From: RGIG990 sp045589455
GTDB taxonomy: Bacteria > Verrucomicrobiota > Kiritimatiellia > RFP12 > UBA3636
DNA: 64,000 nucleotides
Reading direction: 5' to 3'
Assembly (NCBI GenBank): GCA_045589455.1
Contig: JAZNPC010000010.1
Span: 1 to 64,000, forward strand
Under the pieces are notes generated by a model. That model saw nothing but the letters and a program-made list of their open reading frames with translations. It was not told the origin of the DNA and ran no database searches. A program made the translations under genes and the position numbers. How positions within the stretch are numbered: the stretch's first letter is position 1; each line of letters begins with the position of its first letter. Of the stretch, positions 36,575 through 45,392 are shown one piece after another.

Positions 36575-37282
36575 ATGTTTGATTTTAAGGATAAGGTAGT
36601 TGTAATTACTGGTGGAGCAAGAGGTATTGGAAAACAAATTCGTAAGTCCTTTGAAGAAGCCGGTGCTAAGGTTTGTATTGTTGACCTTTTAGAAAACGAC
36701 TATTTTGTTGGTGATATATCAGATAAGGCAACCCTAGAGCGCTTTGCAGAAAAGGTAATTGCTGATTATGGTAAGGTTGATTTCTTAATCAACAATGCAG
36801 CGCCTAAAATGTGTGGCATTACAGAGGGAAGCTACGAGGATTTTGAGAATGCTTTGAGTGTAGGTGTAGTTGCACCATTTTACCTTTCAAAGCTATTTGC
36901 TCCACATTTTGTTGAAGGTGCAAGTATAGTTAATATATCCTCTTCCCGTGATCGTATGAGTCAGCCAGAAACAGAGAGCTACACTGCTGCAAAAGGCGGA
37001 ATACATGCATTAACTCATGCGCTTGCTGTAAGCTTGGCAGGTAAGGTGCGTGTAAATTCAATTTCTCCTGGCTGGATTGATACTAATTTTGTTACATATG
37101 AAGGCCCAGATGCTGTTCAACAGCCAGCGGGAAGGGTAGGTAATCCAAATGATATAGCCAATATGGTGTTGTATCTCTGCTCTGATATGTCTGGCTTTAT
37201 TACAGGTGAAAACATTTGCATTGATGGTGGAATGACCAAGCAAATGATTTACCACGGCGATTATGGTTGGACACTGAAATAG
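36575..37282 (+). CDS. Short-chain dehydrogenase/reductase
   Basis: NAD(P)-dependent oxidoreductase of the classical SDR family. With the ATG at 36575 (preceded by GAGGTG; an in-frame GTG lies two codons upstream) it has 235 aa: cofactor loop 'ITGGARGIGKQI' (11-22), 'LINNAAP' (71-77), the catalytic Ser region 'IVNISSSRDR', YxxxK 'SYTAAKGG' (Tyr136, Lys140) and 'SPGWIDTNF'. The missing basic/acidic landmark after the first strand leaves cofactor choice open. Substrate unknown. It follows the HAD gene by 39 bases and may end the transcription unit. Confidence 0.9.
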   Translation: MFDFKDKVVVITGGARGIGKQIRKSFEEAGAKVCIVDLLENDYFVGDISDKATLERFAEKVIADYGKVDFLINNAAPKMCGITEGSYEDFENALSVGVVAPFYLSKLFAPHFVEGASIVNISSSRDRMSQPETESYTAAKGGIHALTHALAVSLAGKVRVNSISPGWIDTNFVTYEGPDAVQQPAGRVGNPNDIANMVLYLCSDMSGFITGENICIDGGMTKQMIYHGDYGWTLK

Positions 37283-37339
37283 GTGCGATTTTTTCGACAG
37301 AATTCTCTAGATTTCTGCGGATGCTGTGCCGTGCGTGAT

Positions 37340-37359
37340 GGCTAATCCTACGCTGGCTC
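37340..37359. repeat. 20-bp repeat unit
   Basis: GGCTAATCCTACGCTGGCTC, the same unit as 25130-25149; the only notable content of the 37283-37527 gap besides a TATAAT at 37482-37487 that may be the argF -10 box (no good -35 seen). Confidence 0.7.
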
Positions 37360-37527
37360 CCGCCTAAGGGAAGATTGGGAGCTTGCCTCATGCTAACCAT
37401 CATAAGGTTTTGGTGAACAATTCAAATGTTTTTCACTTCCTAAATTTAGAAAAAAGTGTGGTAATATCTTGGTTTTTTTTGTATAATCTTTACTTATTTT
37501 GTTACAACCTTATATGAAAGAATTTAT

Positions 37528-38538
37528 ATGAAACTAAATCCAGCATTGAAAAAGCGCTCCCTAATGTCTCTAAATGACTTTTCTGATGCAGAAATGCTTG
37601 AGCTTATTGATTTAGCAATTGCTCTTAAAGAGCGTCGTGACAACGGTATACGTGGAGAATTGTTGAAGCGAAAGAATTTTGCATTAATATTTGAAAAAAG
37701 CTCAACGCGTACTCGTTGTTCAGCAACAATTGCTGCTCAGGATGAAGGTGGCTATGCTACCTACCTAAATGGGAATGATATCCATCTTGGTGCAAAGGAA
37801 TCTGTGAAGGATACAGCTCGCGTTCTTGGCCGCATGTTTGATGGTATTATGTTCCGTGGTTTTGCTCAGGATACAGTTGAGCAGCTACGCGAATTTTCTG
37901 GCATTCCTGTATGGAATGGCTTGACAGATGATTACCATCCGACACAGATTCTTGCTGATTTAATGACAATGAAGCAGTGCTTTGGCTCAGTAAAGGGTAA
38001 GAAGCTTGTTTACATTGGCGATGGTAGAAATAATGTTGCAAACTCTCTAATGCTTGGTTGTGCTAAGGCTGGTGTTAACTATGTTAACTGTACACCACCT
38101 GAGCTAAATCCACTTCCTGAGTTAGTTGAACACGCTCGCGAAATTGCTGCTAGAAATGGCTCAACAGTTGAGGTGATGCATGACCCAGAGGAGGCTGTTG
38201 TTGGTGCAAATGCTCTTTATACAGACGTTTGGGTGTCTATGGGTGAGGAAGCAAAGAAGGCAGAGCGCCTAAAGCTACTTGCTCCATACCAAATTACTAT
38301 GGATTTGATGAAAAAGACGGGTAATGCAGATGGAGAACTAATATTCCTACATTGCTTGCCAGCATTCCATGATAATCAAACAACTGCGTCAAAGGATACT
38401 GGTGCTCTTGAAGTGACTGATGAGGTTTTTGAATCAAAATACTCAAAGGTATTTGATGAGGCAGAAAATCGCATGCATACAATCAAGGCATTGTTTGTTT
38501 CCTCATTAACATCAGCAGACGAATTTGAGACTAAGTAA
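37528..38538 (+). CDS. argF: Ornithine carbamoyltransferase
   Basis: Forms citrulline from ornithine and carbamoyl phosphate in arginine synthesis (or runs in reverse in the arginine deiminase route). 336 aa, the usual length, with the carbamoyl-phosphate site 'FEKSSTRTR' (58-62 SSTRT), 'HPTQ' (137-140), the ornithine-binding 'DVWVSMGEE' (Asp233, Ser237-Met-Gly) and 'HCLPAFH' (275-281), which defines OTC rather than aspartate transcarbamylase. The ATG has GAAAGAA upstream, a modest ribosome site. 24 bases separate it from the next transcarbamylase gene. Confidence 0.95.
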   Translation: MKLNPALKKRSLMSLNDFSDAEMLELIDLAIALKERRDNGIRGELLKRKNFALIFEKSSTRTRCSATIAAQDEGGYATYLNGNDIHLGAKESVKDTARVLGRMFDGIMFRGFAQDTVEQLREFSGIPVWNGLTDDYHPTQILADLMTMKQCFGSVKGKKLVYIGDGRNNVANSLMLGCAKAGVNYVNCTPPELNPLPELVEHAREIAARNGSTVEVMHDPEEAVVGANALYTDVWVSMGEEAKKAERLKLLAPYQITMDLMKKTGNADGELIFLHCLPAFHDNQTTASKDTGALEVTDEVFESKYSKVFDEAENRMHTIKALFVSSLTSADEFETK

Positions 38539-38562
38539 GCATTTGGAAGGGACTAAATTATT

Positions 38563-39633
38563 ATGAATTTAACAGATTATACATGGGAAGAATTTAGTCA
38601 ACTACCAATGCCTACTAAGGTTGAATGCTTTAAAAGAGAGGATGGGTTTCCTGCCCATACTCTTTTTGCGCAGCAATTTGACCGTGAGACATTGGATAGA
38701 CTTTGTGATTTAGCAACAAAAATCCGTAAGATTGCAAAGAAGCGCGACGGAATGCTTTTCCTAAATAGCCTTTTGGCTCATAAACGCGCAATGCTATATT
38801 TCTCTCAGCCTAGTTCACGTACATTCTTGTCCTTCTATTCTGCTTGCCAGATTATGGGCTTAAAGGTTGCTGAAGTGCGTGATGCAGCAACATCATCAGA
38901 ATTTAAGGGTGAATCAAAGGAGGATTCAATTCGTACCTTTAGTTCATACTTTGATTTGATTATTATGCGTACACAGGAGAAGGGACTTGCAGAGCATATG
39001 GCATGGACGTTATCCAATTCAGAGCGTCCTTTACCAATCATTAATGCGGGCTCTGGAAAGGATCAGCACCCAACTCAAGCACTTCTTGATATCTACACTC
39101 TAAAGCGTAGCTTTGAGGATAATGGAGGTCTGAAGAATCGCGCTATTATGTATGTAGGTGATTTGCTACGTGGTCGTACAGTTCGCTCGCTTTCCAATTT
39201 ACTTATGAATTACGAAGGTATTGAGCATATATTTGTTGCTCCAAAAGAGCTACAAATTAAGCAAGATATTCTAGATATGCTAGAAGCAAAAGGTTCGAAG
39301 TATTCTGTGCTTACAGATATGCGTGAGCGCCTTGCTGATGTTGATGCTGTCTATATGACACGTATTCAGGATGAGTGGGATAAAACAAAGGGAGAGAGCG
39401 CAAGCATTGATATTTCTGCATATAAGATTGGTAAGGCAGAAATGGACATGATGAAGCCAACCTCTGTACTTCTACACCCATTGCCACGCCGCGATGAAAT
39501 TTCTACTGATTGCGATCATGATCCTCGTGCCATGTACTGGCGTCAGATGCGCAATGGTATGTGGATACGTGCTGCTCTCATTGCTGCAACCTTTGGTTTA
39601 ACAAAAACAATTCTAGCTTATGATGCTGAATAG
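38563..39633 (+). CDS. pyrB: Aspartate carbamoyltransferase catalytic subunit
   Basis: Commits carbamoyl phosphate to pyrimidine synthesis. 356 aa, somewhat longer than E. coli PyrB (311). The carbamoyl-phosphate site reads 'FSQPSSRTFLSF' (84-87 SSRT, instead of the common STRT), the '80s loop' equivalent is 'FKGESKEDSIRTFSSY', then 'HPTQALLDIYTL' (169-180), 'VYMTRIQDEWDK' and 'LLHPLPRRDE', the last two distinguishing it from OTC. No pyrI regulatory gene follows. Pairing with argF puts the two carbamoyl-phosphate consumers side by side. The unusual first motif makes a divergent paralogue possible. Confidence 0.82.
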   Translation: MNLTDYTWEEFSQLPMPTKVECFKREDGFPAHTLFAQQFDRETLDRLCDLATKIRKIAKKRDGMLFLNSLLAHKRAMLYFSQPSSRTFLSFYSACQIMGLKVAEVRDAATSSEFKGESKEDSIRTFSSYFDLIIMRTQEKGLAEHMAWTLSNSERPLPIINAGSGKDQHPTQALLDIYTLKRSFEDNGGLKNRAIMYVGDLLRGRTVRSLSNLLMNYEGIEHIFVAPKELQIKQDILDMLEAKGSKYSVLTDMRERLADVDAVYMTRIQDEWDKTKGESASIDISAYKIGKAEMDMMKPTSVLLHPLPRRDEISTDCDHDPRAMYWRQMRNGMWIRAALIAATFGLTKTILAYDAE

Positions 39634-39702
39634 GTATCAGCAAGCATAGTGGTATTGCATTAGTATAATTTAATTAAAAATTCAGTTTTAGAGAAATAAT
39701 AA

Positions 39703-40527
39703 ATGGAAACTTTTTTTTGTGGATTACCAGTTGTTGATGCATTTATGACATCAGATTGGATGGGAAAATTTATCGTTATATTATTAATAATTTTCTCTAG
39801 CTATAGCTTTGTGAAGATAGTTGTTCGTTACTCAATTTATAAAGCTACAGATGCAGAACATCAAAGGCTAATGTCAATTTATAGACAGTATAAGCATCCA
39901 GCCGGAATAATTTATGAAGGCTTAGTTAAGGGTATTTGTAATGTTGAAATCTATAGAACTGTGATGCTTGAGCTTGTTCCAAAGCTAGAGCAACATGGGA
40001 TATCTTCTGAGCAGCTTCGTCGCTGGAAGGGTGACACGCCATTGCCAAGCCTATCCATTCAAGAATTGTCAAAAATTAAGGTTATTGCTGAGAGTGAATT
40101 GGCTAAACAGCTTCGTTACCTTGAAAATGATTTAAGCACAATTGGAACAATTTCTGTGATTGCTCCATCATTAGGCTTGTTTGGCACTGTTTGGGGTGTG
40201 CTACTTTCCTTTATGAGCATGGCTGATGGTTCTGGTGCTGCTATCATTACAAACGTTGCACCTGGTATCGGTGGTGCATTGTTGACAACAGTGGCAGGCT
40301 TGGTTGTGTCTATCCCAACAACTCTTGTATATAATATTCTTTGTACTAAGCTACGCATATATACAGGTCAGGCAGAGAGCTTTGTTGATAGATTGATTGC
40401 AGACATATATTTATATCATTCACCAAAGGAGAATTTGGTTCAGATTGCCCAGTTATCAGCAATTCCACAGCAGCCTCAATATACAGCAGCAGAAAATTAT
40501 GAAGTAGGAGGCAAGTATAATGCCTAG
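39703..40527 (+). CDS. MotA/TolQ/ExbB-family proton channel protein
   Basis: Inner-membrane stator subunit that uses the proton gradient to energise outer-membrane processes. 274 aa: helix 1 at about 17-38 ('WMGKFIVILLIIFSSYSFVK'), a cytoplasmic region, and two C-terminal helices around 145-170 and 185-210 containing the family core 'IGTISVIAPSLGLFGTVWGV' and 'APGIGGALLTTVAGLVVSIP'. Overlaps the ExbD-like gene by 8 bases. A TATAAT at 39664-39669 may be its -10 box. TolQ versus ExbB cannot be decided, since no tolB or pal is nearby. Confidence 0.9.
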   Translation: METFFCGLPVVDAFMTSDWMGKFIVILLIIFSSYSFVKIVVRYSIYKATDAEHQRLMSIYRQYKHPAGIIYEGLVKGICNVEIYRTVMLELVPKLEQHGISSEQLRRWKGDTPLPSLSIQELSKIKVIAESELAKQLRYLENDLSTIGTISVIAPSLGLFGTVWGVLLSFMSMADGSGAAIITNVAPGIGGALLTTVAGLVVSIPTTLVYNILCTKLRIYTGQAESFVDRLIADIYLYHSPKENLVQIAQLSAIPQQPQYTAAENYEVGGKYNA

Positions 40528-40921
40528 ACGCCATAAGGCTGGCTATAAGCCAGTAGCGGAAATGAATCTCACCCCGCTTATGGATTTGACCTTCATTCTG
40601 CTAATAACATTTATCATTACGTTCCCTTTAATAGAAAACGGGATACCTATCAAATTACCTCAAGGGAAGTCTAAGCCAATTGATGTGTCTCAAAAATCAG
40701 TTTCTATTACGGTTGATAAGGAAGGGCGTTATTTTATCGGAGATGAGATTGTTTCGATTGATGAACTAAGAGCAAATTTGCAAAATCAAAAAGCAGAGAG
40801 TCCAGATTTACGTGTTATAATTCGCGGAGATGTTAAGGCTGAGTATGGTTCAATTGCTGAGATTGCAAAGCTATTAAGTGAAATGGGAATTAAAAATACA
40901 TCTCTTGCTTTACAGGAGTAG
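40520..40921 (+). CDS. ExbD/TolR-family biopolymer transport protein
   Basis: Partner of the preceding channel protein. 133 aa: short cytoplasmic head, one helix with the proton-carrying Asp in 'AEMNLTPLMDLTFILLITF' (Asp22), then a periplasmic domain ('VSITVDKEGRYFIGDEIV' to the end). Length and layout are typical. Starts inside the end of the ExbB-like gene (8-base overlap), 6 bases before the TonB-like gene. The periplasmic domain can be aligned by eye with the C-terminus of the protein at 41722-42528. Confidence 0.92.
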   Translation: MPRRHKAGYKPVAEMNLTPLMDLTFILLITFIITFPLIENGIPIKLPQGKSKPIDVSQKSVSITVDKEGRYFIGDEIVSIDELRANLQNQKAESPDLRVIIRGDVKAEYGSIAEIAKLLSEMGIKNTSLALQE

Positions 40922-40927
40922 ATATAA

Positions 40928-41707
40928 ATGAATATTAAGCAGGTAGAAAAAAAAGCCTACATAATTTCATTTATTGTACATGCAGTACTAATAGTGGGGC
41001 TTGTTGTGGCTTCGATAATTAACGAGTTTTCTTGTACTCAAGAGCCCGTTGATGATGCCATGCCAATAGAGTTCACTGTTGACGTATCTTCTTTTGAGCA
41101 ACAAGACGAACCAGTGGGAGATTTAATTGATGATTTAGAGCCCGAACCAGAACCCGAGCCAGAGCCAGAGCCAGAACCCGAGCCAGAGCCTGAGCCAGAG
41201 CCAGACCCTGATGCAGTGTCTGAGCCAGAGCCAGAGCCTCAACCTGAAAGACCTAGGCGCAAGCCTATTCAGACTTCTGATAAGGTTGTTATGATTAACC
41301 AGCCAAATATTCAACCACCTCCTTCTACACCTTCTCCAAGGGAAAGAAGTGATGATCTTACAGAAGAAGAGGTTAAGAAGCTTCTTGAAATTGGAGCAAC
41401 AGCATCGGATCATACTTCGGTCCCTGGCGAACGTGAGCGTTGCCTTGCATTGGTGTATAAGAAATTCTATGAAGCATGGCGTCGTCCAAGTCTCGCACCA
41501 ACAGATGTTGCACGTGGTGCTGAGTTGACAATTTGGTTGGGCGATAATGGTAGTATAAAAAAATATGAGCTTACTCGTTCTTCCGGTAATCGTCAGCTTG
41601 ATGCTTCTGTTAAAGATGCTGCTCGTGTTGTTCGCCGTATACCAGGATTAACATCAGGATTTATTAGAGATAATAGGACTTTAACAATCGAATTTAACCT
41701 CGAATAA
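40928..41707 (+). CDS. TonB/TolA-like energy-transducing protein
   Basis: Spans the periplasm and passes force from the ExbB/ExbD-like complex to outer-membrane partners. 259 aa: N-terminal anchor (~11-33, 'AYIISFIVHAVLIVGLVVAS'), an acidic segment, an (EP)n spacer of roughly 15 Glu/Asp-Pro pairs (~72-105), a basic-Pro patch, and a C-terminal TonB-type domain ('GAELTIWLGDNGSIKKYELT', 'LDASVKDAARVVRRIPG'). The EP-only spacer is unusual beside the mixed EP/KP spacer of E. coli TonB. Receptor partners are not in the window. Confidence 0.85.
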   Translation: MNIKQVEKKAYIISFIVHAVLIVGLVVASIINEFSCTQEPVDDAMPIEFTVDVSSFEQQDEPVGDLIDDLEPEPEPEPEPEPEPEPEPEPEPDPDAVSEPEPEPQPERPRRKPIQTSDKVVMINQPNIQPPPSTPSPRERSDDLTEEEVKKLLEIGATASDHTSVPGERERCLALVYKKFYEAWRRPSLAPTDVARGAELTIWLGDNGSIKKYELTRSSGNRQLDASVKDAARVVRRIPGLTSGFIRDNRTLTIEFNLE

Positions 41708-41721
41708 GGATAAGATGATTT

Positions 41722-42528
41722 ATGAAATCGAGCTATATAAAATTTACAATTGCTTTAATTGCATTTACATCTTCATTGCTATTTTCATATGCCAAGCAGC
41801 CTCCAGCAAATATTTCTTCTGATGCAGCTACTTATGAGGAAAATCTCTTAACAAACGAGCAGCGTGACACTCTACAGGTCGAAATGATAAGCCTTCAGCG
41901 TGATATTATTGCTGCAAATAGAGCTATAGATGAGATTCCTGAAGTTAAAGCAGCAAAGGAAGAAATGTATCGTTTAACAAAGGAAAAGGCTCCAAAATCT
42001 GAGATTGTTGCAGCAAGAGCAAGATATAATGAGCTAAGGTTTGCAGAGCAAAAAAAAGATCCAATACTTGTGAAAAAACTTGAGCGTTATGAATATATCG
42101 CGTCATTGCTTGAATATGACAAGCTTAGAAATAAGGTTGCAAGAGCGCGTATGCCAGCAGAGGATGTGGCGGCAGAGAGACCTGTTGTTCAGATGGCTCG
42201 ACCAGCATACGAGGTTCAAGTGGCACGCGAGTTGGAGGAACAAAAGCAAGGTGCAGAAGAGGCTTTAGACGAAGATATAACAACTTCAGAAAATGAGTTG
42301 CCACATAATGTTGTAAAATTATTTGAGAATAATGAGGTGCATATAGCAGGCAAAATTGTCCAATGGGATGAATTGGCAGTTGCATTTGAAGAATTATATA
42401 AGCAAGAGCCTGAGCTTGAACTCCAAATGGATGGTGAGGTAGAGACACCTGTTTCAAAGCTAATGGAAATGATGAGGCTTGCACGAGAAGCAGGCTTTAA
42501 GGATGTATCTATTCGGAGACTATTTTAA
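41722..42528 (+). CDS. Secreted protein with ExbD-like C-terminal domain
   Basis: Not a recognised family as a whole. 268 aa with an N-terminal signal sequence ('FTIALIAFTSSLLFSYA'), a charged helical/coiled-coil middle (~35-150) and a C-terminal ~73 residues that align by eye with the periplasmic domain of the ExbD-like protein three genes upstream: IxG-xIVxxDEL...P-x-L...G-x-V...E-x-G-x-K-x-x-S-I. There is no ExbD membrane helix with the Asp. It could be a soluble periplasmic partner that pairs with ExbD or TonB. 14 bases after the TonB-like gene; ribosome site AAGGATAAG. Confidence 0.7.
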   Translation: MKSSYIKFTIALIAFTSSLLFSYAKQPPANISSDAATYEENLLTNEQRDTLQVEMISLQRDIIAANRAIDEIPEVKAAKEEMYRLTKEKAPKSEIVAARARYNELRFAEQKKDPILVKKLERYEYIASLLEYDKLRNKVARARMPAEDVAAERPVVQMARPAYEVQVARELEEQKQGAEEALDEDITTSENELPHNVVKLFENNEVHIAGKIVQWDELAVAFEELYKQEPELELQMDGEVETPVSKLMEMMRLAREAGFKDVSIRRLF

Positions 42529-42545
42529 TTGTAGGAAGGGATAAA

Positions 42546-42938
42546 ATGTTTCAGAGTAAATTATCTATAGAGCAACAGGAGTTTCGCTTTAAGGAAGCTT
42601 TAAAAGCAATACCTGTAAAGAATACTCAAGCTCGTATTGTGGAAAAGGACGAGGTTACAGGAGAACTTCATATAAAGGTTGTTCTTGTTTATAAAGGAAC
42701 AATCATGAACTTCCTTCGTAGAATTTTAAAAGCAAATACTGAGAAAACCTATGTTTTAGACTCAATAGGTACTCAGGTTTATGAAATGATAGACAATAAG
42801 AGTACATTTGAGCAATTAATTGACAAATTCTGTGAAAAGGAAAAGCTAACCTTTTTAGAGGCTAGAGCATTGCTAGGACAATATTTCCAAACTCTTACCC
42901 GTCGAGGTATAATTGTTCCTATGGTTCCTAAAAAATAG
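42546..42938 (+). CDS. PqqD-like protein
   Basis: 130 aa. The last ~70 residues fit the PqqD/peptide-chaperone fold ('TYVLDSIGTQVYEMIDNKST', 'FEQLIDKFCEKEKLTFLEAR', 'LLGQYFQTLTRRGIIVP'). The first ~60 residues ('IPVKNTQARIVEKDEVTGEL') are less clear, and 'MNFLRRIL' suggests a short amphipathic stretch. PqqD domains present precursor peptides to radical-SAM enzymes, but no such enzyme or precursor is nearby, so the role here is unknown. It lies 17 bases after the ExbD-domain protein and 26 before rluD, apparently in the same operon. Confidence 0.75.
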   Translation: MFQSKLSIEQQEFRFKEALKAIPVKNTQARIVEKDEVTGELHIKVVLVYKGTIMNFLRRILKANTEKTYVLDSIGTQVYEMIDNKSTFEQLIDKFCEKEKLTFLEARALLGQYFQTLTRRGIIVPMVPKK

Positions 42939-42964
42939 CTAGAGCAATTTAAGTTTTATATAGA

Positions 42965-43894
42965 ATGATAGAAGAGAAATATCTTGTTGAGCCTTTTGAA
43001 GGTAAATCTCCTAGAGCGGATGCTTGGCTAGCTAAGACAAGTGAACACTCACGTTCTCGCATTCAAAAGCTTTTTGAGCAAGGAAATATATTGTGTAATG
43101 GTGTTCCTTTGGATACATTGTCACATAGATTACAATTTGGCGAATGCTATACAATAACTATTCCAGATGCAGCACCTACAGGAATTCAGCCAGAAAATAT
43201 ACCTTTAGACATCTTGTATGAGGATGATGCAATTGTTGTTGTGAATAAGCCACCTCAGCTTGTTGTTCACCCAGCACCAGGTCATGAGAGTGGAACGCTT
43301 GTTAATGCATTGCTTTATCATTATCCAGGAATCTTTTCTATAGGAGGAGAGGATCGTCCAGGAATTGTGCATCGCCTAGATCAGGACACCTCTGGAGCTT
43401 TAATTGTTGTCAAGACGGATAAAGCAATTGTAGCTCTTCAAGAGGCTTTCCAAAAAAATGAAGTAAAAAAGACTTATAAAGCCTTGGTTCATGGAGTGCC
43501 TTATCCAATAGCAGGTCGCATAGAGACCAATATAGGGCGCAACCCACAGGATCGAAAAAAGATGTGTGTATTGCAGGAGCATGGTAGAAATGCTATTACT
43601 GAGTACACAACTGAGCGCGACTTTGGTAATGCTTCTCTTGTAAGCGTAAATATTGAGACGGGACGCACGCATCAGATCCGTGTGCACATGAACTATTTGG
43701 GCAATCCGGTAATAGGCGATCAGACCTATGGTAGCTTCCGTAGGGATATGCGTATGCCAATAAAGCTAAAGCGTCAGATGCTTCATGCAGCTAAGCTAGA
43801 GTTTATGCATCCTGTGCGCAAGCGAGAGCGAGTAGTGGTAGAGGCCCCGCTTCCAGCAGATATGCTTGAGCTAATCGAAGCATTAAAGGCGTAG
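42965..43894 (+). CDS. rluD: Ribosomal large subunit pseudouridine synthase, RluD-like
   Basis: Converts specific uridines of 23S rRNA to pseudouridine. 309 aa: N-terminal S4-type RNA-binding domain (~10-75, 'PRADAWLAKTSEHSRSRIQK'), then the RluA-family catalytic core with 'VVNKPPQLVVHPAPGHESG' and 'GIVHRLDQDTSGALIVVKT' (catalytic Asp141), 'ETGRTHQIRVHM' and 'IGDQTYG'. Length fits RluD (326). RluC/other RluA-type paralogues cannot be excluded. The ribosome site is poor; expression may depend on read-through from the TonB-type operon. Confidence 0.9.
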   Translation: MIEEKYLVEPFEGKSPRADAWLAKTSEHSRSRIQKLFEQGNILCNGVPLDTLSHRLQFGECYTITIPDAAPTGIQPENIPLDILYEDDAIVVVNKPPQLVVHPAPGHESGTLVNALLYHYPGIFSIGGEDRPGIVHRLDQDTSGALIVVKTDKAIVALQEAFQKNEVKKTYKALVHGVPYPIAGRIETNIGRNPQDRKKMCVLQEHGRNAITEYTTERDFGNASLVSVNIETGRTHQIRVHMNYLGNPVIGDQTYGSFRRDMRMPIKLKRQMLHAAKLEFMHPVRKRERVVVEAPLPADMLELIEALKA

Positions 43895-43895
43895 T

Positions 43896-43930
43896 GTGGC
43901 GCACGTGACGCTAAAGGGACGCCTTGCACA
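43896..43930. repeat. Repeat remnant between convergent genes
   Basis: 'GCGCACGTGACGCTAAAGGG' is a diverged copy of the 'GCACGTGACGCCGAAGGG' unit at 25184 and 50408/50460. It fills the rluD-efflux channel gap; no clear terminator is visible. Confidence 0.5.
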
Positions 43931-43969
43931 CCAAGTGCGCACTCATTTTAAGAAATCCTATGCTTTTTG

Positions 43970-45376
43970 TTATTCCTGCGAGTTATCGTCAATTGGATTT
44001 CCACCAAAGGCGGTGAATATTTCTACTGCATATGCTGAAAGTGCTTGATTGTGTAAAATAATTGCTTTTTCTGCGTTTAAATAGTTGCGCTGATGAGTTA
44101 GTACGGTAACAAAATCACATTCTCCTTGCTCATAAAGTAGCTGTGATGCAGTAACACATTCTTCATAATATTTTAGTGCTTCCTCAAGCTTTTCCTCACG
44201 CTCATATTCGTGCCGGTAATTACTTAGAGCAGTCTCTGCCTCAGTTACAGCATTAATAACAGTCTCCTCATATCTAAGTAGAGCTTCATTTGCTTTTTCC
44301 TCTGCTGCCTCTTGTGCTGCCTTTAGTTTTCCTCCTTCAAACAAAGGTATACTAATGCGCGGGCCAAATCCTGCTGTACGTAGTCCATCAGACCAGCTAG
44401 ACAACGAATCTGCAGCTGCACCTATGCTTGCACTAATAGAAATCTGAGGGAAACGATTTGCCTTTGCCACACCAATTCGTGCTGTTGCAGCATTAAGCGC
44501 TTCCTCCGCTTGGCGAATGTCTGGCCTACGTTCAAGTAGTGCTGCAGGAGTGGAAGCTGGGAATAAGCCATTTCGAGGAATTGGTGCCTTCTCTTCCAAT
44601 AGCTCTGTATATTCACCAGGATATTTCCCAAGCAGCTGCTCAATCAAGTATTGCTGTGCATTAAGCTTTGCTCTCATATTAGGTAGCTCGGCTTCTGCTG
44701 TGCGAACCTGAGCTTCTGCGGCAATAACATCAATTCCTGTTGTAAAACCAGCCTCACCCTTAGCCCTAGAAATTTCTAAAGACTGCTTTTGAAGCTCAAG
44801 GTTTTTTTCTGCAATTTCATATTGAGCTTGTAGTGAACGATAGCTGAAATAGGCTTGAGCAACCTCAGCGCATAGAATTAGCTTTGCATCTCTTACAGAA
44901 TAACCAGCTGCATTTAGCTCTGCTGTTGCTGCTTCAATAGAGCGACGATTTGCTCCAAAGAAATCTAGTACCCATGAAGCAGAAACACCAACAGAGTAGT
45001 TCCCTCCAGAGGAATCTGGATTCCAACGCTTCTCTTCAGAGCCACTTCCAGTTGCAGAAATAGAAGGGTAGAGCGATGCCCCAGTTTGTTGAAGTGTTAG
45101 CTCTGCTTGCTTAAAGCGTGAAACAGCTTGCTGCAATGATAAATTGCTATCAATTGCTTCCTTCATCAGCTGCACAAGAATCGGATCATTAAAGCTTTCC
45201 CAAAAATTGATAGAAAGTAGAACGTTTTCATCCTCCTCGTTAGTAGGATTGAGAGAAAGGTTTTCATAATTTTCTGGATGATTTTTTAGTGTCGGTCTTA
45301 CAGCATTTGGTCCAAGAAGACAACCAGAGGTAAGTAATGCAGGTAAAACGATTGCAAATAATGATAACTTTTTCAT
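43970..45376 (-). CDS. Outer-membrane efflux lipoprotein, NodT/OprM type
   Basis: TolC-like exit channel of a tripartite exporter. The ATG at 45376 follows AAAGGAG and opens a lipoprotein signal peptide (MKKLSLFAIVLPALLTSGC, lipobox LTSGC), so it is preferred over the upstream ATG at 45415; 468 aa. Two OEP repeats are visible: 'LSLQQAVSRFKQAELTLQQTG' style helices in each half, 'AAEAQVRTAEAELPNMRAKL', 'ERRPDIRQAEEALNAATARI' (family signature) and 'RISIPLFEGGKLKAAQEAAE'. It is the last gene of the MacA/MacB-like minus-strand operon, 16 bases after the permease, and could also serve the channel-less operon at 21-25 kb. Confidence 0.92.
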   Translation of the reverse strand: MKKLSLFAIVLPALLTSGCLLGPNAVRPTLKNHPENYENLSLNPTNEEDENVLLSINFWESFNDPILVQLMKEAIDSNLSLQQAVSRFKQAELTLQQTGASLYPSISATGSGSEEKRWNPDSSGGNYSVGVSASWVLDFFGANRRSIEAATAELNAAGYSVRDAKLILCAEVAQAYFSYRSLQAQYEIAEKNLELQKQSLEISRAKGEAGFTTGIDVIAAEAQVRTAEAELPNMRAKLNAQQYLIEQLLGKYPGEYTELLEEKAPIPRNGLFPASTPAALLERRPDIRQAEEALNAATARIGVAKANRFPQISISASIGAAADSLSSWSDGLRTAGFGPRISIPLFEGGKLKAAQEAAEEKANEALLRYEETVINAVTEAETALSNYRHEYEREEKLEEALKYYEECVTASQLLYEQGECDFVTVLTHQRNYLNAEKAIILHNQALSAYAVEIFTAFGGNPIDDNSQE

Positions 45377-45392
45377 AATAAATCTCCTTTCC

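Noticed and set aside
41135..41413. Minus-strand open frame rich in Trp/Leu
   Set aside because: It is the antisense of the Glu-Pro repeat of the TonB-like gene; composition is explained entirely by that repeat.
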